A DNA stretch of 37,041 nucleotides, from the IMG/VR virus record IMGVR_UViG_3300033143_001488, positions 1 to 37,041 of that record, one strand, 5' to 3'. This document shows, one piece after another, positions 15,601 through 23,774 of the stretch. Made by a program: the position numbers and the translations under genes. Position 1 is the stretch's first letter. Each line of letters starts with the position of its first letter. Source of the DNA: a virus. Under the pieces are notes generated by a model. That model searched no databases. It saw only the letters and a list, made by a program, of their open reading frames with translations, and was not told where the DNA came from.

Positions 15601-17746
15601 CTGTAGTTATAGTATCACTAGGGATAAGTAAATCTGTACTACCTTCACTCACACTACGTCTGAAATCAAATGAATCACGTAAATTATAATATACACCTAA
15701 CGTAGATGTGTATGTAGGAATATAACCATAAAAATCATCGTATGGTAAACCAGTTCGTGGGTTTATAGTAGTTGCATTAGCAGCAGGAGTTATATAAGAT
15801 TCTACATCAAAGTAATCACCTAGACCACCATGAGCAAAATATAAATATGTTATGGTATGTGTTTCAGAAGCAGTTAATCCGCTTAGTTTTCCATAATCGT
15901 AGAAATAGTCATTTTGACCACTATCTAATATAGCGTTTTCTGTTACGTCTGTATTAGTTCCAGCTGGGTCTTCAAATACAGATACGATATCGTAAACATC
16001 AACATGAGATAATGCAATCTCACCATTTGCATCAGTTGATACACTTGACATTGTACCTTGTGTTAATGTTTTTGTTTTACCATTTGCATTTTGTTTAGTA
16101 ATTCTATATGTTATGCTATATGAAGCATCAGGTAAACCACCTGTATCCGTTATAGTAAGAGTTTCACTTGATGCACCAGATATAACTGCTGAGTAACCTG
16201 AACTTGCTTCAAACGCACCATCAACCCCTGTAATATACATAACAGGATTTGACGCGAATCTCTCATTAGCACCAGCACTAATAACAGCACTACCACCACT
16301 AATAATTATTGTACCTGTACGTGTTACTTCGTATGTAGTAGAATTATCTACAATGGCAGCTATATAATCATTTGGAGTACTGAATACTAATGGTTTAGTA
16401 TCTTTACCACTTAAAAGAGGTACACCATCGTACAATTCAATATTCATGAAATTTCCTGGTGTTGCAGATGATCTAATAGATCTTACTGAACTGAATATTG
16501 ATTCATACTTATCTAATCCTGATATGTAAAGTCTTAACTTACCACCACTATTTTGTATAGATAAAATACGTCCAGAACCTAATACATCACCAGCACCATC
16601 TACACTAGACATTAATTCTACAGTTTCTTTAGCATCTATATCTAATGTACCATTTACATTAGTAGTTGTACTATAATCAACTTCGGTATAAGGCCCGTAA
16701 GGAGTTGAAGATATAGCATTAAGTTTAGAAACAGAAGTTCTTGATCTATCAATATTTACTGTACTAGGAGAAACAGATTCTACTTCGTAACCAAGTACGT
16801 AAGCTTTTCCTGGGTCTACAATAACAGCAAGTTTATCTGCATCAGTTGCATGGTCTGTAACTTTAACATTAAACACGTCAACACTATAGTTACCAGATTC
16901 ATCAAATGTTCTACGCGCAAGAGTATCTAAAATAACAGAATAGTCAACTAGTTTTTGTTGCTTTGTTATTTCACCACTTACGATTTCTACTATAGATATG
17001 AAATTATTATCTGGAGTCTCAGCACTTTCGTAAGAATCTAAATCTAAAGTAATTTTGTAACGATCACCACCAGGGGCATTGAAGTTATATGAACCATTAG
17101 CGGGGTCATTAAGTGTAGTATCATCAGCGATAGTACTTACACTTTCTACAACAGTATAACCAATCTTATGAGTAGTACTTACATTTTTAGGTTCTACTAC
17201 TTTAGTTTGTGATTCTATAATAACAAAATGACTGTTTACGTAAACAATACCTTTTGATACATGAGCTAATGTACCAAATAGTTTAGAACCAGTAGCAGTG
17301 ATAACAATATTATTAGCTTGCACACCACCTGTAATAGTAACTTCTTCTGAGTCTGAGAATTCTCCACCAGCAAAGTTAATAAACAATATGCGATTTGTAG
17401 CATCATAGTTATCAATAGTAGCAATTGCACCAGAAGAGACACCAACTAAAGATTGACCTATCCATGTATCATCAATACTGATAGCAGTAGCACCAGCATC
17501 TAACGCTTCTAATTCAATACAAGTTTTTTCTGTATCTACTGTAATTTTAGCATCTAATACAGAAGAACCATCATTGAATATATGATTACCGAATTTAGTA
17601 ACTTGATTTTGTAAAATAGTTTGAGCTTGAGTTAATTCTCTTGCTTGAACAGCACGACCTGGATTAAACAAAATACGTAAGTAATTTTTGTCTTCATCGT
17701 AATCATCGTAATAAGGAGCAACTGCACCAGAATCTTTATATGCCAT
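12695..17746 (-). CDS. Giant virion structural protein, DUF4815-type (1683 aa)
   Basis: The first segment has the signature of DUF4815 virion proteins: residues 20-62, ...NYLRILFNPGRAVQARELTQAQTILQNQV... with HIFNDGSSVLDA after it. The family is known from marine T4-like phages as a long baseplate- or tail-associated protein. The centre contains many small beta domains. A Trp/Arg/Thr-rich stretch follows, near residues 985-1050 (TRINWGNRRTTQT and similar), then IPWIRSRAISYTATRMKPNT, a motif of phage tail proteins that introduces an Ig-like domain. A later part (ESFLIDREGGVFVSDIDIWF) is also typical. It probably forms a tail- or baseplate-attached appendage. The endonuclease gene ends directly before its ATG. 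Confidence 0.9.
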   Translation of the reverse strand: MAYKDSGAVAPYYDDYDEDKNYLRILFNPGRAVQARELTQAQTILQNQVTKFGNHIFNDGSSVLDAKITVDTEKTCIELEALDAGATAISIDDTWIGQSLVGVSSGAIATIDNYDATNRILFINFAGGEFSDSEEVTITGGVQANNIVITATGSKLFGTLAHVSKGIVYVNSHFVIIESQTKVVEPKNVSTTHKIGYTVVESVSTIADDTTLNDPANGSYNFNAPGGDRYKITLDLDSYESAETPDNNFISIVEIVSGEITKQQKLVDYSVILDTLARRTFDESGNYSVDVFNVKVTDHATDADKLAVIVDPGKAYVLGYEVESVSPSTVNIDRSRTSVSKLNAISSTPYGPYTEVDYSTTTNVNGTLDIDAKETVELMSSVDGAGDVLGSGRILSIQNSGGKLRLYISGLDKYESIFSSVRSIRSSATPGNFMNIELYDGVPLLSGKDTKPLVFSTPNDYIAAIVDNSTTYEVTRTGTIIISGGSAVISAGANERFASNPVMYITGVDGAFEASSGYSAVISGASSETLTITDTGGLPDASYSITYRITKQNANGKTKTLTQGTMSSVSTDANGEIALSHVDVYDIVSVFEDPAGTNTDVTENAILDSGQNDYFYDYGKLSGLTASETHTITYLYFAHGGLGDYFDVESYITPAANATTINPRTGLPYDDFYGYIPTYTSTLGVYYNLRDSFDFRRSVSEGSTDLLIPSDTITTDYSYYIPRIDKVYVDPYGNFGTITGVPELIADHPKEPDGAMVISTLYLSPYTSFPEEVNIELKDTRRYTMEDIGELERRLENVEYYTAMNLLELNAKDLRITDKNGFDKFKNGILVDKFTGHDVGDVYNVDYRCAVDPIEEELRPSFLIDSINLSHDATNSSNITVHDNIVTKSYTTTPLISQLLASETINVNPYNVFVWEGTIKLSPSIDNWVDTTRLPDLLVNEDDSNANWATARREAAAFGTQWSWWRTNWVGVSRRTFTTTRINWGNRRTTQTTITNTRRGQTRFGTRMVVRPKTTRKNLGDNVVNTTIIPWIRSRAISYTATRMKPNTTIIAYFDGVDVSADCTNLTTDINGAMSGTFTIPSDKFRTGERILRFADDSTSNPTTSSEGTYVASGLRQHKRRTILSVTKPELVRQTVSQSRVVTSVSTTSRLLRTVWSDPIAESFLIDREGGVFVSDIDIWFKGKPLTSGVPITLRIVENDNGYPSQVIVPYSEVTLNPTSITTTGNETSPVTATKFTFSDPVYLQDAVEYSFMLISNSNEYEVYIAKIGDNKIGTTNRIDKQPYTGVMFKSQNSSTWTADQERDIMFEMNRCVFDTGVSSTYAMELDVSSFVSPALVTTNMFDIENITPDASNLALSYQYLGDDVITFENKEDVDLSSLKTLTSGGGADQIQVFGTMETSKNNLTPVISLDSSSSVVIATELSTYSVVSPNDGASYKVAGTYITRSTNLANPSDDLKVLIDTNKPSGTDVAVYFKTGTYEPRYVPVTNGEEQTNFDEETVYFYYDTTASNVVSQETSAIVSQVDVANDRYYLKSIADSSKLVDPAGLSGQTIFACLINDITFLETWNVGTGYTVGQHVWEAGLLYENLTGDTGTTPGTNNTIWLLIPSTNITNALVVDAEQTWREMTAETVESADEFDFVETTFKPKEAIIDEFSSFSIKIELLTNSELVYPRCKSFRSIAVY

Positions 17747-18538
17747 TTATATTTTCTCTTTTATTTTTTTAACTTTGTAATTCTTATATTTATCAACTTT
17801 TCCAGTGGATAGTTGACACATAGAAGGATAGTTTAATTTATTTTCTTTACAGTATTCTTTTAAATTGTTAATCTCTTCTACATTACCATCTGGTTTTGTG
17901 ATGATATATGATTTAATACCATTCTTCTGTCCTTTACGAGATTCACTAAGTTTTTTCTTAGCTGAATCAGACATAGGTACACCTTTATTCCAAGCTTTCT
18001 GTCCTTTATTAGATTCACTTATTTTCTTTCGTGTTTCTTTAGAACGTTGTTTACCCCAGTTAGGATGTTTATCACCTGATCTTAATCCCATTAGAGACTC
18101 ACTGTATCTTTGTTTAGCTTCTTCACTCCACTTCCAACCTTTATTATTGGATCTGTCTGTACCATACATAGGATTATTTTTACCAGAAACTTTTTTACTT
18201 ATACGCTTCTTTGTTTCTTCTGTATGAAATACAACTCCATCTGTACCACCTTCATCCATGTTATAACCACTATTGAAAGTGTTATATTCTACTACAAAGT
18301 GTTTCTCCATAGCTTTTAAATAATCATTATCTTCTTCTAATAAATTATATAATACATCAAATTTAAAATTATCAATACCATATTTTCTTATCGCTCTTTG
18401 TATCGCGCCATGAGGTATTCTAACAGTACTCTTTATTTTATAATCATACCATCTCTTTTGTACACCTCTACGAGTAAGTCCAACGTATTGCTTTTCGTTA
18501 ATCGTGTTGGTTATAATGTATATTTGATATTTAGACAT
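17747..18538 (-). CDS. GIY-YIG homing endonuclease with NUMOD3 repeats
   Basis: The nuclease core is YQIYIITNTINEKQYVGLTRR (residues 4-24), followed by a conserved Arg region (GVQKRWYDYK) and YGIDNFKFDVL. The tail holds several NUMOD3-type DNA-binding units (NNPMYG, SEEAKQRYSESLMG, GDKHPNWGKQRSKETRKKISESNKG, SAKKKLSESRKG). A last small helix-turn-helix-like stretch of NUMOD1 type follows (NLKEYCKENKLNYPSMCQLSTGK). Length and plan equal T4 Seg and I-TevI-like enzymes. It is inserted between the gp8-like wedge gene and the giant structural gene, abutting the latter with no spacing, and carries its own late promoter at 18561-18568. It is a selfish mobile element. Confidence 0.92.
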   Translation of the reverse strand: MSKYQIYIITNTINEKQYVGLTRRGVQKRWYDYKIKSTVRIPHGAIQRAIRKYGIDNFKFDVLYNLLEEDNDYLKAMEKHFVVEYNTFNSGYNMDEGGTDGVVFHTEETKKRISKKVSGKNNPMYGTDRSNNKGWKWSEEAKQRYSESLMGLRSGDKHPNWGKQRSKETRKKISESNKGQKAWNKGVPMSDSAKKKLSESRKGQKNGIKSYIITKPDGNVEEINNLKEYCKENKLNYPSMCQLSTGKVDKYKNYKVKKIKEKI

Positions 18539-18560
18539 ATAATTTTTCCTCTTATATATC

Positions 18561-18574
18561 TATTTATATAAATA
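18561..18574. promoter_or_regulatory. Palindromic late promoter, TATAAATA on both strands
   Basis: On the minus strand TATAAATA occupies 18568-18561, facing the endonuclease at 18538. On the plus strand the same octamer occupies 18567-18574, so the two overlap head to head in a palindrome. Only the minus copy has a gene in front of it; the plus copy would give antisense RNA of the gp8-like gene. Confidence 0.75.
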
Positions 18575-18593
18575 GTAGAATTATAATACAGGT

Positions 18594-19424
18594 TTAAAAC
18601 TGGAGCACCGTCTGAACTACTTCCGTTTGATTTGCTGCGCGGGTAACCGCAAATTTATTATCAATATGCAATACATTACCTGTATTAGCTGTCACACCAG
18701 CAGCACCAACTGTAGTTGCTGCTAATCTATCTACACCACCACTATCTAAAGGATTGCTTATAATCGCTGTCTGGCTGTATGAAGTACCAGAAGAACCAAG
18801 ATCAGGTTCAGTATCATCTAAAGTAACAAGAACTAATATATACTTACAACCTAATGTATATACAGCTTGATCATCACGTTTTGTATCACCTACATCAATG
18901 AAATCGCCGTAGTTAATTGGCATCCAAGTATCGTTTAATAAATTATCAATAACTACTTGAGGTAATTCATATAGATATTGCCATGTATAACCATCACCAG
19001 CTGTAATAAGTCCATCTACATCTTCAGAAAGTAATACAGGTTCTTGTGTACTTGTACCACCACCTACCACAGTACATTCATATACACGATATTCACTATT
19101 CATAACATAGAAAGAAGAGTTGTAAGATGTAGTACTTGAAGTATCTAATATAACGTAAGTATCACCACTAACCCAATTAATACGAGGAACAACAGGAACA
19201 GTACGTGTAGAATCAATAAGTTTCAAACCAATAACAGTAGACCAGAAGTTTGTTTCTTCATCTATCGTGTCAGTAAGTGCATCAGGATTAGCTGGGTCAC
19301 CCCAACCTGCCGGCAAACCTGTTGCAAGGTAAATGCGCTCTGTAGTTTCTGATGCTAATCCATATGTGTCTGCGAAGCGTAACGCATTCTCAACATGGGT
19401 TTTGTATTTAATAAGTGTACTCAT
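18594..19424 (-). CDS. 8: Baseplate wedge protein, gp8-like
   Basis: The 276-aa protein has the gp8 pattern: an early segment about YLATGLPAGWGDPANPD and WSTVIGLKLI, a strand-rich middle (SSFYVMNSEYRVYECTV), and the motif DGYTWQYLYELP (residues about 144-155), a near-constant phrase in gp8 of T4-like phages. A second domain ends with a short strand. T4 gp8 is 334 aa, so this is the shorter marine type. In T4, gp8 dimerises in the wedge and links gp7, gp10 and gp6. Two CATAAATA octamers upstream (19453-19460, 19465-19472) suggest late expression. Confidence 0.8.
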   Translation of the reverse strand: MSTLIKYKTHVENALRFADTYGLASETTERIYLATGLPAGWGDPANPDALTDTIDEETNFWSTVIGLKLIDSTRTVPVVPRINWVSGDTYVILDTSSTTSYNSSFYVMNSEYRVYECTVVGGGTSTQEPVLLSEDVDGLITAGDGYTWQYLYELPQVVIDNLLNDTWMPINYGDFIDVGDTKRDDQAVYTLGCKYILVLVTLDDTEPDLGSSGTSYSQTAIISNPLDSGGVDRLAATTVGAAGVTANTGNVLHIDNKFAVTRAANQTEVVQTVLQF

Positions 19425-19452
19425 ATTCTATATGTCCTGTATATAATATCTA

Positions 19453-19472
19453 TATTTATGTATATATTTATG
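19453..19472 (-). promoter_or_regulatory. Tandem late-type octamers CATAAATA
   Basis: Two minus-strand CATAAATA copies start 12 bp apart, 28 and 40 nt upstream of the ATG at 19424. Each differs from the T4 late consensus by the first base. Confidence 0.5.
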
Positions 19473-20835
19473 TTGTAATAATATAATCTGGTAATTCTAT
19501 ACCTAATTCCATACGATGTATTTTTGTTGGTAAAATGAATGTATCTTCTCCAACCTTACCAAAAAACGTGTATACTCTATTGTTGACTGGTATAGTAAAA
19601 TCTGTAGTGGTAGCTACAATTACCTGATCTGAAACTAATGGAGTGTCTAATGTCAATTCCTCATTAACTATTGAGTACTCAGTACTTAACGTACCACCAA
19701 TTGTTATTGTCATATAATTTTCAGGATAATTATTACTAACGTGTTCAACAGTTAGTAATCCAAATGTAATAAGTGGTGGATACATTTGAACAAAAGGTGT
19801 TTCTTCACGATGTAATTCAAAATATTTCCAATCATAGTCATTACCACTACCGTATTTTGGTACAATAGATAATGAAGATAATTCCTGTTTAGTACTATTT
19901 ATAGTTTGTTCTACAACCTCTGTTCTTACCCAATCAATAATATGATGAATAAAATCACCCATTGCAGAACCAATATCTTGTAATTGAATACCCTCAGTAA
20001 CAAGAGCAAAGAATTTCATTCCCGCAGGATGTAGATTATCTCGTACTGGTTTTTCAAATAATGAAGTTGATATAGATGATTCTAATACATATGAATAATC
20101 TTGATAATATTCTGAATCTTGTATATATTTATTCCACGATAAAAATCCTTCTGTACCTTCCCAATAACCATCACCAGTAATAATAGGATCAGTAGCGTCC
20201 AATGTAATTGTAGGTGTAATTTCTCCATCTACATTAATTGAGTCAGCACCAGTAAAAATACCTGTACGTTCAACCAATGATAATACAAATATTTTTTCAT
20301 TAATATCATCAGGATCAGTAATTTGAAGTATATCTTTTACATATGCTACTGAATTAGTATCACTACCTATTATACTTTTATCGTAAAAATATAATAACTC
20401 AGAATATGTTTGAGATACTGTATATAGATAATATGGTTCAATCCATCTTCCATCAGAAGCTCGTAACATATCGACTTTAGGATAATATAAATCTACTGTA
20501 GCGTTAAAAATCATTCTAAAAAATGTTTTGAATGATTCTTCTGTTCCTTTTGTTTGGTAAAATTTAGTAGCGTTCTTTACTATAATTGAAAGAGATGCTT
20601 TATACTTTTCTGGTAATAAAGGTATATACATCTTTTTAAAATCTTCATAGAAATCAGATACAGTTTCATCAACATTAAGATAATCTAATAATTGTGATGG
20701 TATATTATACTCACCTAAATCACGACTTATATATTCAAAATACTTTTCTACGAATAAAGCAAATTGTGGATGTTCATCTCTTATATTGCTAGGAACAGCT
20801 CTACTTATGAAATGATCTAATTTAGTATTACTCAT
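19468..20835 (-). CDS. Putative baseplate wedge protein (gp7 position)
   Basis: The 455-aa protein starts HFISRAVPSNIRDEHPQFALFVEKYFEYI, a pattern shared by proteins that follow gp6 in marine T4-like phages. It continues with helical DETVSDFYEDFKKMYIPLLPE and TKGTEESFKTFFRMIFNA (about residues 55-110), then a beta-rich C-terminal half. T4 gp7 is 1032 aa, so if this is a gp7 equivalent it is much reduced. Position (gp25, gp6, this, gp8-like) is exactly the T4 order 25-6-7-8. It overlaps gp6 by 4 nt (ATGA). Role as a wedge initiator is inferred from that order more than from sequence. Confidence 0.65.
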   Translation of the reverse strand: MSNTKLDHFISRAVPSNIRDEHPQFALFVEKYFEYISRDLGEYNIPSQLLDYLNVDETVSDFYEDFKKMYIPLLPEKYKASLSIIVKNATKFYQTKGTEESFKTFFRMIFNATVDLYYPKVDMLRASDGRWIEPYYLYTVSQTYSELLYFYDKSIIGSDTNSVAYVKDILQITDPDDINEKIFVLSLVERTGIFTGADSINVDGEITPTITLDATDPIITGDGYWEGTEGFLSWNKYIQDSEYYQDYSYVLESSISTSLFEKPVRDNLHPAGMKFFALVTEGIQLQDIGSAMGDFIHHIIDWVRTEVVEQTINSTKQELSSLSIVPKYGSGNDYDWKYFELHREETPFVQMYPPLITFGLLTVEHVSNNYPENYMTITIGGTLSTEYSIVNEELTLDTPLVSDQVIVATTTDFTIPVNNRVYTFFGKVGEDTFILPTKIHRMELGIELPDYIITT

Positions 20836-22598
20836 GCAAGCTTCTCAACTTCAATATCACTACTACCGAGTAGCATAATATTATTTGTACTCATTTTTAC
20901 ATTATTGTCTGTTGGGACTGCTTCTATATTTATTTCTTGACTCGTTGATTGTGTATAAAATACAGCACCAACTAAATCAATAATACCATTTGTATAATCT
21001 ACTCTACCAATTGAATTACCAGTAAGTACACCATCTTTATAAAAATATATTTTACCTTGTGAATCGTCTCTTATTTCCCAAGTAGTAGATAAGTCAGGGT
21101 CAATCCATACATTACTTTGTACTGTTCCAGCATTGATAGAAGAATTATATTGTAAATTAACATTTGTAATAGCTGATGACACTGGCGTAATTTTTTTAGA
21201 TAACGTAACACTTGTTACATTACCTACAATAGAACCATCAATATTATCAATATATGTAGTTAATTTAGAGAATCTAAAGTCTGTACTGAATGCACTCACA
21301 CTCTCACTAAAATATGATGACACACCAGTTGTAATAGCGGTTTTAATTTCACCAATCTTTAATATAGTTTTTTCATCATTGTATGTAACTAAAGAAGTTA
21401 TGTTGATATAAGTATATTCAGCATCAACAATTTCAGGAGTAATTCCTATAGCAGAGTATTTAATTAATATATTATCAGTGATATCTATTTTAGTTGCTGG
21501 TGATATAGTTAATCCGTAAATAGGTTTCACAGCAAGAAATACTTTTCCGTATTGGGGAGGTATATTATCTTCTCCACCCCATACGTTTAATGATTCGATA
21601 GCAGGATACTTATTTAATAATAAAGAACGATAATCATGTACAGTGATTGCACGTTCTTGAGTTGAATTTACTAAAGGCCCGTTAAACTTAATACTTTCAA
21701 TAGTTTCTTCATCAGCACCACCAGCCGACTGATATAATGTAGTAACAGTAAAATCATTTGCATTATACGTAGCTACGTCAATAATATTATCAACAAGTGT
21801 AAATATTGAAGCATCATTAGCATCTTTTCCTTTAGTTGCTAAATATGTTATATCAATAGCATTATTAATAGCAATAGCTTTACCTAAATTATCATCACCA
21901 AAGTATATTTCTACATTACCATTCTCTGCTTCTTGTATATAATAAACTGTACTTTCATCAGTTATACTAGCCAAAGAAGAAGCACGAGTGTAATTAGTAG
22001 TAGTTGTTGAGCCAGAAGTTAATCTAATATCAACACTAAAATATGATTCATTAGCATCTACATCATCTTGATCTAATATGAAACGTTGAGTTGGATCACC
22101 TGATTTTATAAAAGTTTGAGTTCTGAAAACTCCTTGATTGATTACTATATCAGCTTCATATGTACCTATGGTATCTAGGTCATCTAACTGTACATCATCT
22201 GTAGTTACAAAAGTAAATGTTTGACTGTCTACCGCAGAAGTGAAACGTGTTCCTTTTGGTACAGTAATAATACCACCTAAACCACCATTAGGATCTACAG
22301 TAGGAGTAATAGAAAGATTAACAGTTGATATAGCAGAACTAATCTGTCTAGGGAAATAATTTATATCTTTAACACGAGCAACAACGTTCTTTCTAATTTG
22401 TGCTGAATCGAGAAATGCTTCACTCATCACTAAATTTGATGTGAGAGCGTTGTAATGAGTTACATAAGCGAGTGAATCTAATAATACGTTAAGACCACTT
22501 CCATCGAAATTATAATCACTGAACTCAGATTGACTCTCTAGGAAAGTCTTTATATTATCTTTGATTGAATCAAAATCTAAATCTATTTCTGCTGCCAC
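20832..22598 (-). CDS. 6: Baseplate wedge protein gp6
   Basis: The 588-aa protein carries the gp6/baseplate J-like N-terminus: FDSIKDNIKTFLESQSEFSDYNFDGSGLNVLLDSLAYVTHYNALTSNLVMSEAFLDSA (residues about 9-66), where the G-S-x-L-N-x-L-L-D-x-L-A-Y segment is diagnostic. The R-x-Y/F-x-P-R-Q segment (KDINYFPRQISSA) follows. The central GGADEETIESIKFNGP and Ig-like beta parts follow in family order. gp6 dimers form the continuous inner ring of the T4 baseplate and hold gp25 and gp53. T4 gp6 is 660 aa. The start codon is GTG at 22598, just after gp25 with an AAGG SD. Confidence 0.92.
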   Translation of the reverse strand: MAAEIDLDFDSIKDNIKTFLESQSEFSDYNFDGSGLNVLLDSLAYVTHYNALTSNLVMSEAFLDSAQIRKNVVARVKDINYFPRQISSAISTVNLSITPTVDPNGGLGGIITVPKGTRFTSAVDSQTFTFVTTDDVQLDDLDTIGTYEADIVINQGVFRTQTFIKSGDPTQRFILDQDDVDANESYFSVDIRLTSGSTTTTNYTRASSLASITDESTVYYIQEAENGNVEIYFGDDNLGKAIAINNAIDITYLATKGKDANDASIFTLVDNIIDVATYNANDFTVTTLYQSAGGADEETIESIKFNGPLVNSTQERAITVHDYRSLLLNKYPAIESLNVWGGEDNIPPQYGKVFLAVKPIYGLTISPATKIDITDNILIKYSAIGITPEIVDAEYTYINITSLVTYNDEKTILKIGEIKTAITTGVSSYFSESVSAFSTDFRFSKLTTYIDNIDGSIVGNVTSVTLSKKITPVSSAITNVNLQYNSSINAGTVQSNVWIDPDLSTTWEIRDDSQGKIYFYKDGVLTGNSIGRVDYTNGIIDLVGAVFYTQSTSQEINIEAVPTDNNVKMSTNNIMLLGSSDIEVEKLA

Positions 22599-22599
22599 G

Positions 22600-22995
22600 T
22601 TAGTTTACCTTTTTCAGTATGAATGATATTACACTCAAGTCTATATTGTTTAAAATTTTGAAAATTAATTTCACATCATACGTAGCATTATCATAGTCAG
22701 CAGTCACACGAATATCTTCTACACTGATACGTGGTTCGTACTTATCCAAAACTTCTTTTATTTCTTCTTTTAATTCTATAACGACATCTACACCCATTGG
22801 TTCAAATAACAATCGACCAACACCACTTCCCTTTCTCGGTTGCATTGGACTTTCGAAATAATCCATATCTAATAATGTTTCAACAGATTGTTTAATTGCA
22901 TTATCATCAATGACCTTAACTATATCTCCAGTCAATGGATGATTATTAAAATCTAATGATATATCAACGTAAGTATTTTTTATTTTAATTGCCAT
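22600..22995 (-). CDS. 25: Baseplate wedge protein gp25
   Basis: At 131 aa this equals T4 gp25 (132 aa). It has the family signature: DDNAIKQSVETLLDM, a middle segment PRKGSGVGRLLFEPM and the EPRI motif (YEPRISVEDI, residues about 89-98). gp25 nucleates sheath assembly on the baseplate, binding gp6 and gp53 and resembling the sheath C-terminus; the same fold is found as TssE of type VI secretion. A GATAAATA octamer overlaps the PAAR stop, 6 nt upstream of this ATG. Confidence 0.95.
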   Translation of the reverse strand: MAIKIKNTYVDISLDFNNHPLTGDIVKVIDDNAIKQSVETLLDMDYFESPMQPRKGSGVGRLLFEPMGVDVVIELKEEIKEVLDKYEPRISVEDIRVTADYDNATYDVKLIFKILNNIDLSVISFILKKVN

Positions 22996-23001
22996 ATCTT
23001 C

Positions 23002-23009
23002 TATTTATC
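23002..23009 (-). promoter_or_regulatory. Late-type promoter GATAAATA overlapping a stop codon
   Basis: Minus-strand GATAAATAG begins within the PAAR gene stop codon (TGA) and ends 6 nt before the gp25 ATG. There is no normally spaced SD in between. Confidence 0.55.
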
Positions 23010-23298
23010 ATCCCGCAAATACATTTGAAGAACCTTCAGCACAAACAGATCCACAAGCGACACTATCACCTATTCTTCCTAGTGCCTTACCGTTTACAAA
23101 TACAGTAGAACTACCTTGCGCTAATGCACTATCATGACAACTAGGTACAGGATTACAATGAGTAACCCAATGATCACCTTCTCTATGAGCACCAATACCA
23201 TTAATAAACACATCGGAACTTCCACTATCACATACTCTAGGTGGAAAAGATCCATGTCCTGTACATATATCACCTATTCTTACTATTGCTTGACCCAT
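23008..23298 (-). CDS. 5.4-like: PAAR-domain spike-tip protein
   Basis: The 96-aa protein shows the PAAR plan: three related beta turns with GSSDVFINGIGAHREGD, GSSTVFVNGKALGRIGD and a terminal GSSNVFAG. These are separated by metal-binding His/Cys candidates (GHGSFPPRVCD, THCNPVPSCHD, CGSVCA). PAAR proteins sharpen the central spike, here capping the gp5-like trimer, as T4 gp5.4 does, and hold an ion with His/Cys ligands. Its start shares one base with the stop of the gene upstream (TAATG). Confidence 0.93.
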   Translation of the reverse strand: MGQAIVRIGDICTGHGSFPPRVCDSGSSDVFINGIGAHREGDHWVTHCNPVPSCHDSALAQGSSTVFVNGKALGRIGDSVACGSVCAEGSSNVFAG

Positions 23299-23774
23299 TA
23301 GTATAATCTCTCCATTAATTCTAACAAACTTGCTTTATGAGCATCCCAACTATTAATAATAGTTAGAGTATATGTATTTTGCTCTGATTCTAATAGTAGG
23401 TCACCAACATCAAAAAATTCTACTTTAATTATAATCGTAGCATCTCTAGATATAGTCTGGTCCGGCTTCCATTGATACACATCATCACCTTCCACAATAT
23501 CCAATGGTTCATATGTCTCTTTAGGAACTATTCCATTTTCCATATACAATATAGGAGAACCACTAGTAAATTCTGATAAAGAGTTTCCTGTTATATAAAC
23601 ACCATTCTCATCAGAATTAACAAAACTCGTATTTGGCATGTCATGAGATATCACAGTAAACACACTATATGACAAATCAATATCATCTGAACTCGCACTT
23701 ATAGTAAATGACGTATCGTTAGGTTTAGTTACATCATCTAATATTAATACTATAGGACTCCATGTAATAGCCAT
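23298..23774 (-). CDS. Unknown baseplate-region protein (158 aa)
   Basis: This acidic beta-rich protein (TWSPIVLILDDVTKPNDTSFTISASSDD..., then WKPDQTISRDATIIIKVEFFD) ends in a helix (NSWDAHKASLLELMERLY). The strand pattern looks Ig-like or fibronectin-like, which would suit a decoration of the hub, but I recognise no family. It lies between spike (gp5-like) and tip (PAAR) genes, sharing one base at both junctions (TAATG), so it is made in the same stoichiometric operon. A chaperone or plug for the spike is possible. Confidence 0.65.
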   Translation of the reverse strand: MAITWSPIVLILDDVTKPNDTSFTISASSDDIDLSYSVFTVISHDMPNTSFVNSDENGVYITGNSLSEFTSGSPILYMENGIVPKETYEPLDIVEGDDVYQWKPDQTISRDATIIIKVEFFDVGDLLLESEQNTYTLTIINSWDAHKASLLELMERLY

